Shown here: in pieces, positions 1-6,838 of the stretch
Layout of the letters: each line of letters opens with the position of its first letter
Numbering within the stretch: position 1 is the stretch's first letter
DNA from: Halomonas elongata DSM 2581
GTDB lineage: Bacteria > Pseudomonadota > Gammaproteobacteria > Pseudomonadales > Halomonadaceae
Assembly (NCBI RefSeq): GCF_000196875.2
Contig: NC_014532.2
Coordinates: 1,736,001-1,800,000, forward strand
Direction: 5' to 3'
DNA length: 64,000 nt
Made by a program: the position numbers and the translations under genes
The notes under the pieces: model-generated
What the model saw: only the letters and a program-made list of their open reading frames with translations
Databases searched by the model: none
What the model was told of the DNA's origin: nothing

Positions 1-242
1 CACGTTATGCCGAGGGGGTGGACGAGAGCGGCGAACCCATCGAGGTGGTGGATCGTCTCAAGGACTCTCTGATGGCAGTGGCCGAGGCGAATCGCGAATG
101 CCCGACGGCCTTTATCGAACAGCGCGAGCTGTTCGGCGAGCTGGCCGATCAGCCACGCTTTCGTGATGCCTATCGGCGAGCGCTCGAGAGTCTGCACGAG
201 CGGGGCGCACGCGCTACCCTTGAGGCGCTGGTTCGAGCTTGA
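1..242 (+). CDS. Polyol (mannitol/arabitol) dehydrogenase, C-terminal fragment
   Basis: Only the last 79 or so codons are inside the window; the reading frame is open from base 3. The visible tail (RYAEGVDESGEPIEVVDRL, then FGELADQPRFRDAY and HERGARATLEAL) matches the C-terminal helical end of long-chain NAD-dependent mannitol 2-dehydrogenases as I know the family. Such enzymes oxidise D-mannitol to fructose, and often D-arabitol to D-xylulose. The xylulokinase start lies 12 bases after the stop, and transaldolase follows, so the set looks like a polyol catabolic operon entering the pentose phosphate pathway. The exact polyol cannot be told from this fragment, and the nucleotide-binding half lies outside the window. 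Confidence 0.8.
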   Translation, partial: RYAEGVDESGEPIEVVDRLKDSLMAVAEANRECPTAFIEQRELFGELADQPRFRDAYRRALESLHERGARATLEALVRA

Positions 243-253
243 GGGAGAACGGG

Positions 254-1747
254 ATGTACATCGGCGTGGATTGCGGTACCCAGAGTACCAAGGTAGTGGT
301 GGTGGACGTGGAGGCCGGGCGCCTGCTCGGCGAGGCGAGTCGTCCCCATCGACTCGACGAGGGCGAGAACGGTCGCCGTGAGCAGCGCCCCGAAGACTGG
401 ATCGCCGCTTTCCGCGGTGCCTTCCAGGCCGCCGTGGCCGAGGCGCGCATCGACCCCCGTGACGTTCGCGCCATCGGTGTTTCCGGACAGCAGCACGGCA
501 TGGTGGCGCTGGACGATACCGGCGAGCCGCTGTACCCGGCCAAACTGTGGTGCGACACCGAAACCGCCGCTCAGAATGATGCCCTGATCGAGCGGCTCGG
601 CGGCGAGGCCGGTTGCCTGGACAAGCTCGGTCTGGTGCTGCAGACCGGCTATACCGCCTCCAAGGTGGCCTGGCTGCGTGAAACCCGGCCGGAGGTCTAC
701 CGTCGTATTGCCACCCTGTTGTTGCCCCATGACTATCTCAACTTCTGGCTCACCGGTGAACGGGTGGCCGAAGCAGGAGATGCCTCGGGGACCGGCTATT
801 TCGATACTCACCGCCGGTGCTGGCGACATGACGTCTTCGCCGAGATCGCCCCGGAGCTCGATGCCGAGCGAGTGCTGCCGCGGCTGATCGAGTCCGACGA
901 ACCGGCCGGCGTGGTGCGACCGGCATTGGCCCGTGAGCTGGGGCTTTCCGAGGGTGTGCTGGTAGCCAGTGGGGGAGGCGACAACATGCTCGGCGCCATC
1001 GGCACCGGCAATATCGCCCCGGGCCTGGTGACCCTGAGCCTGGGCACGTCCGGTACGGTATGCGCCTATTCGGATGAACCCGTGCCCGTGGAAGATGCCA
1101 TGGTGGCCAACTTCTGTGCCAGCAGCGGTGGCTGGTTGCCGTTGATCTGCACCATGAACGTGACCTCGGCGACCAATCGGGTGCGCGAACTCTTCGGGCT
1201 CGATCTGGTGGGGTTCAATGACCAGCTCCATCGGGCGCCGATCGGCGCCGAAGGCGTGACGACCCTGCCGTTCTTCAACGGCGAACGGGTGCCGCCGTTG
1301 CCCCAGGCGTCGGCCAGTTTCCTGGGGTTGACCAGCGTCAATACCACGCCGGCCAACCTCTGTCGGGCAGTGGTCGAGAGCGCCACCTTCGGTATGCGCT
1401 ATGGCCTCGAGCGGCTCGGCAAGCTGGCGGCGGGGGCCAGTCAGATCCGCCTGATCGGCGGTGGCGCACGGAGCCCCGTGTGGCGACAGATCGTCGCCGA
1501 TGTGACGGGCACGCCGGTGGTCTGTCCGCAGGTGACCGACGCGGCGGCGCTGGGGGCGGCATTGCAGGCGGCCTGGTGCGACCGACGGCAGACGACCAGT
1601 CTCGCCTCCCTGTGCGAGCGGCTGGTGCACCTCGATCAGGCGGCGGCCGCCGAGCCGCGGCCGGCGAACGTCGAGGCCTATCATCAGGCGTATGGTCGCT
1701 ACCGCGAGGCCCTGCAGCGGCACCACGGCATTCCCGCTACTCCCTGA
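254..1747 (+). CDS. xylB: Xylulokinase, FGGY carbohydrate kinase
   Basis: Cytoplasmic kinase expected to phosphorylate D-xylulose to D-xylulose 5-phosphate. The 497-residue length is normal for XylB. The N-terminal ATP-phosphate motif DCGTQSTK is at residues 6-13, SGQQHGMV at 77-84 matches the xylulokinase sugar-site segment, and the C-terminal nucleotide motif GGGARS is near residue 405. I start at the ATG at 254 because GAGGGAG lies at 241-247 with good spacing; an upstream in-frame TTG has no such site. It sits between a polyol dehydrogenase and transaldolase, which fits arabitol or xylitol use. A related FGGY specificity such as ribulokinase is less likely given the SGQQHG segment. Confidence 0.9.
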   Translation: MYIGVDCGTQSTKVVVVDVEAGRLLGEASRPHRLDEGENGRREQRPEDWIAAFRGAFQAAVAEARIDPRDVRAIGVSGQQHGMVALDDTGEPLYPAKLWCDTETAAQNDALIERLGGEAGCLDKLGLVLQTGYTASKVAWLRETRPEVYRRIATLLLPHDYLNFWLTGERVAEAGDASGTGYFDTHRRCWRHDVFAEIAPELDAERVLPRLIESDEPAGVVRPALARELGLSEGVLVASGGGDNMLGAIGTGNIAPGLVTLSLGTSGTVCAYSDEPVPVEDAMVANFCASSGGWLPLICTMNVTSATNRVRELFGLDLVGFNDQLHRAPIGAEGVTTLPFFNGERVPPLPQASASFLGLTSVNTTPANLCRAVVESATFGMRYGLERLGKLAAGASQIRLIGGGARSPVWRQIVADVTGTPVVCPQVTDAAALGAALQAAWCDRRQTTSLASLCERLVHLDQAAAAEPRPANVEAYHQAYGRYREALQRHHGIPATP

Positions 1748-1775
1748 TTCCCGATATCTCATGAGGAGAAACGAC

Positions 1776-2726
1776 ATGACCTCGCGACTCGATGCCCTGA
1801 AAGAACACTCCCTGGTGGTGGCCGATACCGGCGACCTCGAGGCGATTCGTCGCTATCGCCCTCAGGATGCGACCACCAATCCCTCACTGTTGCTCAAGGC
1901 GTTCGACATGGACGCCTACCAGTCGTTGATCGATGAGGAGCTGGCTGCCATCGAGGGCCGCGACGACGCGGCCGTGGCGCGGGCGGTGGATCGGCTCGCC
2001 GTGGCCAAGGGCTGCGAGATCGCCAGACTGATTCCGGGGCGCGTTTCCACCGAGGTGCCGGCGTCCTTGTCCTTCGATACCGAGGCCAGCGTGCGCAAGG
2101 CGCATGAGCTGATCGAGGCCTACGACGCGCGTGGAGTGGGTCGCGAACGCATCCTCATCAAGCTGGCCTCGACCTGGGAAGGCATTCGTGCCGCCGAGCG
2201 CCTGGAGCGGGAGGGCATCAACTGCAACCTGACCCTGCTGTTCAGCGATGCCCAGGCGCGGGCCTGCTTCGATGCCGGCGTGACGCTGGTCTCGCCCTTC
2301 GTGGGGCGCGTCACCGACTGGTACAAGCAGGCGACCGGTCGCGATTATGGGCCCGAGGAAGATCCCGGCGTGCGATTCGTGCGCGGTGTCTGTCGCCGCG
2401 TGGTGGAAGGCGGCTTCGATACCGTGGTGATGGGGGCGAGTTTCCGCACCGTCGACCAGGTGCTGGCACTGGCCGGTTGCCCGCGTCTGACCATCTCGCC
2501 GGCATTGCTCGAGGAACTGGCATCGAGCGAGGGCGAGGTGGAACCGGCGGTCACGATGGATGGCGAGGCCGGTGCTCGCCCGACGCCGATCGACGAACCG
2601 AGGTTCCGCTGGGAACACAACGCCGACGCCATGGCCAACGACAAGCTGGCCGAGGGCATCCGCCGTTTCGCCGAGGACCACGATGCCCTGGCGAAGCGTA
2701 TCGCCGAGCGGCTTAACGCTGCGTGA
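1776..2726 (+). CDS. tal: Transaldolase
   Basis: Transfers a dihydroxyacetone unit between sedoheptulose 7-phosphate and glyceraldehyde 3-phosphate in the non-oxidative pentose phosphate pathway. The 316-residue length matches TalB-type enzymes. The Schiff-base lysine is K129 in RILIKLASTWEG, the catalytic aspartate is D17 in VVADTGD, and DATTNPSLLLKA (residues 31-42) is the usual phosphate-side segment. The ATG at 1776 follows ATGAGGAGAAACGAC, a strong ribosome site. It lies 28 bases after xylB and is probably co-transcribed, so that xylulose 5-phosphate made by XylB is fed onward. Nothing looks truncated. Confidence 0.95.
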   Translation: MTSRLDALKEHSLVVADTGDLEAIRRYRPQDATTNPSLLLKAFDMDAYQSLIDEELAAIEGRDDAAVARAVDRLAVAKGCEIARLIPGRVSTEVPASLSFDTEASVRKAHELIEAYDARGVGRERILIKLASTWEGIRAAERLEREGINCNLTLLFSDAQARACFDAGVTLVSPFVGRVTDWYKQATGRDYGPEEDPGVRFVRGVCRRVVEGGFDTVVMGASFRTVDQVLALAGCPRLTISPALLEELASSEGEVEPAVTMDGEAGARPTPIDEPRFRWEHNADAMANDKLAEGIRRFAEDHDALAKRIAERLNAA

Positions 2727-2735
2727 CATCCTGTC

Positions 2736-2755
2736 GAGCCGGAGAGCTCCGGCTC
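2736..2755. terminator. Stem-loop between convergent tal and lipoprotein gene
   Basis: Arms GAGCCGGAG (2736-2744) and CTCCGGCTC (2747-2755) are perfectly complementary with a 2-base gap. The hairpin sits between the two convergent stop codons and could act in both directions, though neither side has a clear T tract. Confidence 0.5.
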
Positions 2756-2762
2756 CCTCATC

Positions 2763-2972
2763 TCAATCCCGACGGTCTTCGGGCACCTCGCCGGGTACGC
2801 GATAGCGCGGCCCTTCCTGCTGGCGTTCCTGTTCGGTCTTGGTTTCGTCCTCGGCGGGCACGCCCCACACCGTTTCGCGGCTGCCGTCCGGCCAGGAATA
2901 GGTAGTGCAGCCGCTCACCAGCACGGTTGCCAGCATGAGCGAGGCGAGCAGTGAGGATTTCGCGAGTTTCAT
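2763..2972 (-). CDS. Small outer-membrane-type lipoprotein, function unknown
   Basis: A 69-residue protein with a lysine-containing start (MKLAKSSLLASL), a hydrophobic stretch and the lipobox VSGC followed by TTYSW, so it should be lipidated at a cysteine near residue 22. The mature part is short, hydrophilic and charged (EDETKTEQERQQEG), ending in DRRD. The ATG at 2972 is preceded on its strand by a GGAGACTCCC-like ribosome site. I do not recognise a named family and infer only an envelope location. It is transcribed toward tal and away from the efflux operon, sharing the 2973-3180 regulatory gap. Confidence 0.75.
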   Translation of the reverse strand: MKLAKSSLLASLMLATVLVSGCTTYSWPDGSRETVWGVPAEDETKTEQERQQEGPRYRVPGEVPEDRRD

Positions 2973-3089
2973 GGGAGTCTCCTGAAGACGGCCCCGGAGG
3001 GGCGAGACAAGGCGTATATCGTCGATCTTAAAGGACACTAACGCTGGCGAATACTGTTCCGCGATGATATCGATGGCAAAGATGTTTTT

Positions 3090-3110
3090 AGCAGGCTAAT
3101 AAATCTGCTA
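3090..3110. promoter_or_regulatory. Operator-like inverted repeat upstream of the efflux operon
   Basis: TAGCAG (3090-3095) and CTGCTA (3105-3110) form an inverted repeat around an AT-rich centre containing AATAAAT, about 70 bases before the HlyD-like start. The position fits a regulator site over a promoter, but no regulator gene is adjacent and the assignment is inference. Confidence 0.35.
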
Positions 3111-3180
3111 GCATTACCGCCCTTTAAAACGCCGGTGGTTCTGACCGACCGGGGTAGCTAGTGCTTACAGGAATCCATTG

Positions 3181-4242
3181 ATGTCTCCAGATCAGCGTTT
3201 TGCACGCTGGGTCCGCGCCGCGGTCGTGGCCTTTTGCGTGCTGTTCGTCTATTTCGTGCTCGCCGACACCTACATGCCGATGACCCCTGAAGCGCGGGTG
3301 TTGCGTCCGGTGGTGCAGGTCGCTCCCGAGGTTGGAGGTCGCGTTCAAGCCGTGGCCGTGGAGAACAACCAGCGTGTCGAACAGGGCGATGTGCTGTTCG
3401 GAATCGATCGCGATCCTTATGAGCTGGCGCTGCATGAGGCGCGCCTGGCGCGGGAAGCGGCCAGGCGCGACAATGCCTTGATCGAGGCCGATCTGGCTGA
3501 GGCCCGGGCCAACCTCGAGTCGGCCCAGTCGACCGCCGAGGAATTGACTTCCGAACGCAAGCGAGCCGAGTCGCTGCTCGAGCGACATGGCATTTCGCGC
3601 CAGGAGTTCGATCGTATCGCCGCCGATGAGCGCGAAGCCCGGGCCTCGGTGAAGGCGGCACAGGCCCGTATCCGTTATCTGACGGTGCAGCTCGGTGATC
3701 GTGGCGCGGGGAACCTGCAACTGCGCCAGGCGGATAATGCCATCGAGCAGGCCGAACTCGACTTGTCGCGTACCCTGGTGCGTGCCGAAAGAGGTGGGGT
3801 GGTGTCCAACCTGCAGTTGCGCGAAGGCGACTATGCCACTCAGGGGCAGCCGGCGCTGGCGCTGGTGGGGGAGCAGCTCGACCTGGTCGCCGATCTCCGC
3901 GAGAAGAGCCTGCGCCATGTGCGGGAAGGTGAGCCGGCGCGGGTGGTGTTCGATGCCTTGCCGGGCAAAGTCTTCAAGGCGCGGGTGGCGTCCAGGGATG
4001 CGGGGGTGAAAGCAGGGCAGCTCGCGGCTGACGGCAGCCTGGCGGATATGCCGGCCACGGATCGCTGGGTGCGTGATGCCCAACGGGTGCGCCTGCACCT
4101 GGAGGTCGAAGACCCGCCCGAGCCCCTGCCGGTCAGCGGCGCCCGGGCCACGGTGCAGCTGTTGCCTGAGGCCAACCCCCTGGCGGGCCTGCTCGGCGGG
4201 TTGCAGATTCGTCTGATGTCCTGGTTGCATCATGTCTACTGA
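3181..4242 (+). CDS. HlyD-family periplasmic adaptor of an efflux pump
   Basis: Membrane fusion protein of 353 residues, anchored by one N-terminal membrane helix (about residues 11-29). It has the standard order: biotinyl-lipoyl half (VQVAPEVGGRVQAVAVENNQ, about 42-61), a coiled-coil hairpin rich in Ala, Glu and Arg (about 85-170), then the second lipoyl half and a beta-barrel (VSNLQLREGDYATQGQP onward). It resembles EmrA/AaeA-type adaptors that work with non-ABC partners. The ATG at 3181 has AGGA nine bases upstream. The next gene overlaps it by 11 bases and encodes the inner-membrane partner. The substrate is unknown; aromatic acids are a guess from AaeA relatives. Confidence 0.85.
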   Translation: MSPDQRFARWVRAAVVAFCVLFVYFVLADTYMPMTPEARVLRPVVQVAPEVGGRVQAVAVENNQRVEQGDVLFGIDRDPYELALHEARLAREAARRDNALIEADLAEARANLESAQSTAEELTSERKRAESLLERHGISRQEFDRIAADEREARASVKAAQARIRYLTVQLGDRGAGNLQLRQADNAIEQAELDLSRTLVRAERGGVVSNLQLREGDYATQGQPALALVGEQLDLVADLREKSLRHVREGEPARVVFDALPGKVFKARVASRDAGVKAGQLAADGSLADMPATDRWVRDAQRVRLHLEVEDPPEPLPVSGARATVQLLPEANPLAGLLGGLQIRLMSWLHHVY

Positions 4243-5371
4243 GCCGCGGCCAGGCACGACCCTCGCAGGGCTCGGCCATGGCGTGCGTCGCCTGTTGGCT
4301 CGCTCGGTGGGACTGGTGATGCCGCATCGCGGCGATGGGCCGGGCCTTGAGCAGGGGGAATCGCGCTTCAGCGCCAATGATCTGCGTCAATGCCTGCGCA
4401 TCGCCTGCGGCGGGGCCATCGGCTTTGTGATCAGCCATCTGATGGACTGGAACTACGGGGTCTTCTTCACCGTCTTTCCGATGTTCATGCTGGGCATCAT
4501 TCCGGCGTTCAATGCGCATGTCGTGCGTCAGTTCCTCGGCAATGCCTGTCTCAACGTGGTCGAAGTGAGCCTGGTGGTCGGGCTGACGCAGCATATGCCC
4601 GTGGTCATGACGGGGATCGTGTTCCTGCTGTTCTATGCGCGTTTCCGGCTGATGGCCAAGGGGCCGCTGTTCGTGTTCGGCGCCAACGGCGTTCTGACCC
4701 TGAGCGTGCTGATGCACTTCGCCAGCTATCCGACGCTCGATCTTGCCGATCTGCTGGCCAGCAATCTGGTGGCCAGCGTGCTGGCCGTGCTGATTGCCGC
4801 CGTGATGTACTGGGTGTTTCCCGACGTCGCGCCGCGCCAACGGCCAACGGCGGTCGAGAAGTCGGCGGCTCTGGTGCGCCACCAGACGTTGATCGGTGCG
4901 ATCACGGCAACGCTTTCCTTCGTGGTATTCCAGACGTTCGATCTGCGCGACTCCCTGTCGGCGCAGATGGCAACCATCCTGATCCTGTTCTCGCTGGGCT
5001 ATCACGGTGCGCGGGTGTCCGCCGTCAAGCGCGCCGTGGGCACCCTGCTGGGCTGCAACATGGCGATCATCCTGCAACTGGTGCTGTTCACCCAGAGCGA
5101 TCATCTGCTGCTGGTGCTGGTCAGTTACTGGATCGGCCTGATGCTTTTCGCCCGGGTGCACCTGCTCGAGGGCGGAGGTTCCGGGGTAGGCTTCGGCGGC
5201 CTGACGACGCTGGGCATTCTCTATGGCCAATACCTGGGACCCAACCAGGACTTTTTCTACGATGCCCTGTACCGCTTCAGTTCGATGAGCGTGGCACTGG
5301 TCGCCACCCTGGTGGTAATGGCGGCGCTGCATCGCCTGCTGAATGCGTCGTCACTGACCCGGGCGCACTGA
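4232..5371 (+). CDS. DUF2955/FUSC-like inner-membrane efflux protein
   Basis: Integral membrane protein of 379 residues with about ten hydrophobic segments in two blocks (roughly residues 60-195 and 225-370) separated by a charged linker carrying RQRPTAVEKSAALVRHQ. This two-block layout fits DUF2955 proteins of the FUSC superfamily, which pair with HlyD adaptors. Its start overlaps the end of the adaptor gene, implying translational coupling. The pair probably forms a small-molecule exporter in the AaeAB style; no outer-membrane channel gene is adjacent. Family recognition is from memory, so confidence in the DUF label is lower than in the membrane-transport role. Confidence 0.75.
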   Translation: MSTEPRPGTTLAGLGHGVRRLLARSVGLVMPHRGDGPGLEQGESRFSANDLRQCLRIACGGAIGFVISHLMDWNYGVFFTVFPMFMLGIIPAFNAHVVRQFLGNACLNVVEVSLVVGLTQHMPVVMTGIVFLLFYARFRLMAKGPLFVFGANGVLTLSVLMHFASYPTLDLADLLASNLVASVLAVLIAAVMYWVFPDVAPRQRPTAVEKSAALVRHQTLIGAITATLSFVVFQTFDLRDSLSAQMATILILFSLGYHGARVSAVKRAVGTLLGCNMAIILQLVLFTQSDHLLLVLVSYWIGLMLFARVHLLEGGGSGVGFGGLTTLGILYGQYLGPNQDFFYDALYRFSSMSVALVATLVVMAALHRLLNASSLTRAH

Positions 5372-5498
5372 GCGTCAGCCGGATACGGCCAGCCAGAGCG
5401 GCACATGGACCACCATAGACGGCTCGATGAGAATGGCGAGTGGGACGGACGCGGGCCATCGCGGGCTTATCCTTCATCATGTCCTGGAATGGCCCGGG

Positions 5499-5529
5499 AT
5501 CATGGAATGACAGAAGGAATCATGGAATG
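5499..5529 (+). repeat. Short direct repeat before small membrane protein
   Basis: ATCATGGAATG occurs at 5499-5509 and again at 5519-5529, a 20-base period; a third partial copy (CCTGGAATGG) is at 5484-5493. The second copy contains the ATG of the next gene. Confidence 0.6.
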
Positions 5530-5832
5530 GATATGACGCTCGTCGAGCACATGTGGATCGCCGTCGTCGTACAGCTTGGGCTGGCGTTTTTTCTAGGGCT
5601 TAGAGGGGCGGGAGTGGCGGCCGTGATGGTGTTTCTCGGCAGGGAAATCGCCCAGAACGAATATGAGGCCTTGCGGCTTCCCGAGTTCGCCGACATGAAC
5701 CTGGCCACTCTGCCCTGGTGGGCGGGACTACGGCATGGCTGGGGGCTGGGATCGGTGCTGGACGTCGCCGCCCCGGCGCTGGCCTGTAGCCTGGTGCTCG
5801 TTCTGTGGCGTGCATGGCGGAAGTGGCGCTAG
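5527..5832 (+). CDS. Small two-helix membrane protein, unknown function
   Basis: A 101-residue protein with a hydrophobic segment at about residues 8-32 (MWIAVVVQLGLAFFLGLRG) and another at about 75-93, ending in the basic tail WRAWRKWR. Between them is a short polar stretch with REIAQNEYEALRLPEF. The size and two-helix shape recall small phage-holin-like or accessory membrane proteins, but there are no phage genes nearby and I do not assign that role. The start at 5527 is chosen because AGAAGGA lies at 5512-5518; upstream ATGs in frame lack a ribosome site. It stands alone between the efflux operon and a small lipoprotein gene. Confidence 0.6.
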   Translation: MDMTLVEHMWIAVVVQLGLAFFLGLRGAGVAAVMVFLGREIAQNEYEALRLPEFADMNLATLPWWAGLRHGWGLGSVLDVAAPALACSLVLVLWRAWRKWR

Positions 5833-5962
5833 GTGGCGCTCGGAGGGGCCTTCCTACGACGGATATTCCACGACTTTGTCACCAGGTGTCGCTATCTTGC
5901 CACAGGGCACGGGCCTTTCGACTTGCTACCATGGGGGCATCATCCTCTGTTGGAGACCCCTT

Positions 5963-6142
5963 ATGCGCGCATTGTCACTGTTATTCGGCGCTATCGTCAT
6001 CGCCGGCCTGGCGGGTTGTAGTTATCAGCCCGCCCGCCTTACCCCGGAACCCCTGATAGAGATTGGGGATGGCGGCCACCACCATGGTGGCCATGGTCGA
6101 GGTTTCTGTCCTCCTGGCCAGGCCAAGAAAGGACGTTGCTGA
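5963..6142 (+). CDS. Small His/Gly-rich lipoprotein
   Basis: A 59-residue protein with a signal peptide and lipobox LAGC (cysteine near residue 19), then a short mature part containing GDGGHHHGGHGRGFCPPGQ and a lysine-rich end. GGAG at 5952-5955 supports the ATG at 5963. The His-rich patch and single Cys-Pro-Pro could bind a metal, but that is inference. I know similar short lipoproteins in proteobacteria without an assigned role. No operon partner is evident: the gene downstream is on the other strand. Confidence 0.65.
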   Translation: MRALSLLFGAIVIAGLAGCSYQPARLTPEPLIEIGDGGHHHGGHGRGFCPPGQAKKGRC

Positions 6143-6174
6143 CACGCCAGGGCGCCAAGCACGATACGATCGAT

Positions 6175-6690
6175 TTACCCTTGAGCCAGGCCCAGCGAGT
6201 CGCAGACTTGCTGGGCAAGCATGTCAGGTTCCTGTATAGACTCGATTGCTAGAACTGGACATGAGCGTTCGGCCAGCCAGGCGTTGTGCCGAGCCAGGCT
6301 CCTGCCCTCCATTCCACCGTCATCATACTGGGCGGCCCATTCGAGAAATGCTGGATCGACAGCTCCGAATTGCTGGATGTCCCGGTGCTTGATGCGCTCC
6401 AGACGTGTCCGGGCAGGAGCGGTGAGAAAGACGATCGCATCAAAGGCGTCCTCGATGTCTTCTCCCCAGGACATGACCGATCCTGCAACGACGAGAAAAT
6501 TGGCATCGCGGATAGTCTCGCTCATCATTTCCCGACGTTTTTCCTCCGAGCGCTTTTTTTGAAAAGGGGGAGTCGTGTCGAGCCAGTAGATGTCGTCGGC
6601 TTCCTGAAACACAGCGCCAAGTCGGGTCGCGAGCAATCTTCCCAGTGTCGAAGTTCCGGACCCGGCGGCACCGGTCACGAGTATCCTCAT
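6175..6690 (-). CDS. P-loop NTPase of the adenylate-kinase-like AAA group
   Basis: A 171-residue cytoplasmic protein beginning MRILVTGAAGSGTSTLGRLL. The nucleotide loop is GAAGSGTST (residues 7-15), so the usual Walker A lysine is threonine. Later landmarks are DTTPPFQKKRSEEKR (possibly a lid), FDAIVFL (a Walker B-like strand) and basic segments around RTRLERIKHRD. Small AAA-annotated proteins with GSGT instead of GSGK are known to me as a family of unknown substrate. Local base composition looks less GC-rich than flanking genes. It may share a promoter region with the oppositely placed sequence upstream, but no partner gene is obvious. The function is unassigned beyond likely nucleotide binding. 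Confidence 0.7.
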   Translation of the reverse strand: MRILVTGAAGSGTSTLGRLLATRLGAVFQEADDIYWLDTTPPFQKKRSEEKRREMMSETIRDANFLVVAGSVMSWGEDIEDAFDAIVFLTAPARTRLERIKHRDIQQFGAVDPAFLEWAAQYDDGGMEGRSLARHNAWLAERSCPVLAIESIQEPDMLAQQVCDSLGLAQG

Positions 6691-6838
6691 GGCTATTGCC
6701 CTATAACGTGGTCAAGATGTGGCCTTTCTGGCGCCAGTCCCGAGACAGCATTCGAGTGATGCACTCATCAATATGCCGGGTCTATACGATTCCGGCCGGG
6801 AATCTATCGGGAGAGTCGCCAGGTTGTATGGATGAGTT

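Noticed and set aside
170..1777. A 535-codon open frame on the minus strand opposite xylB
   Set aside because: It mirrors a clear xylulokinase and has no recognisable protein features; long antisense frames are expected in GC-rich DNA.
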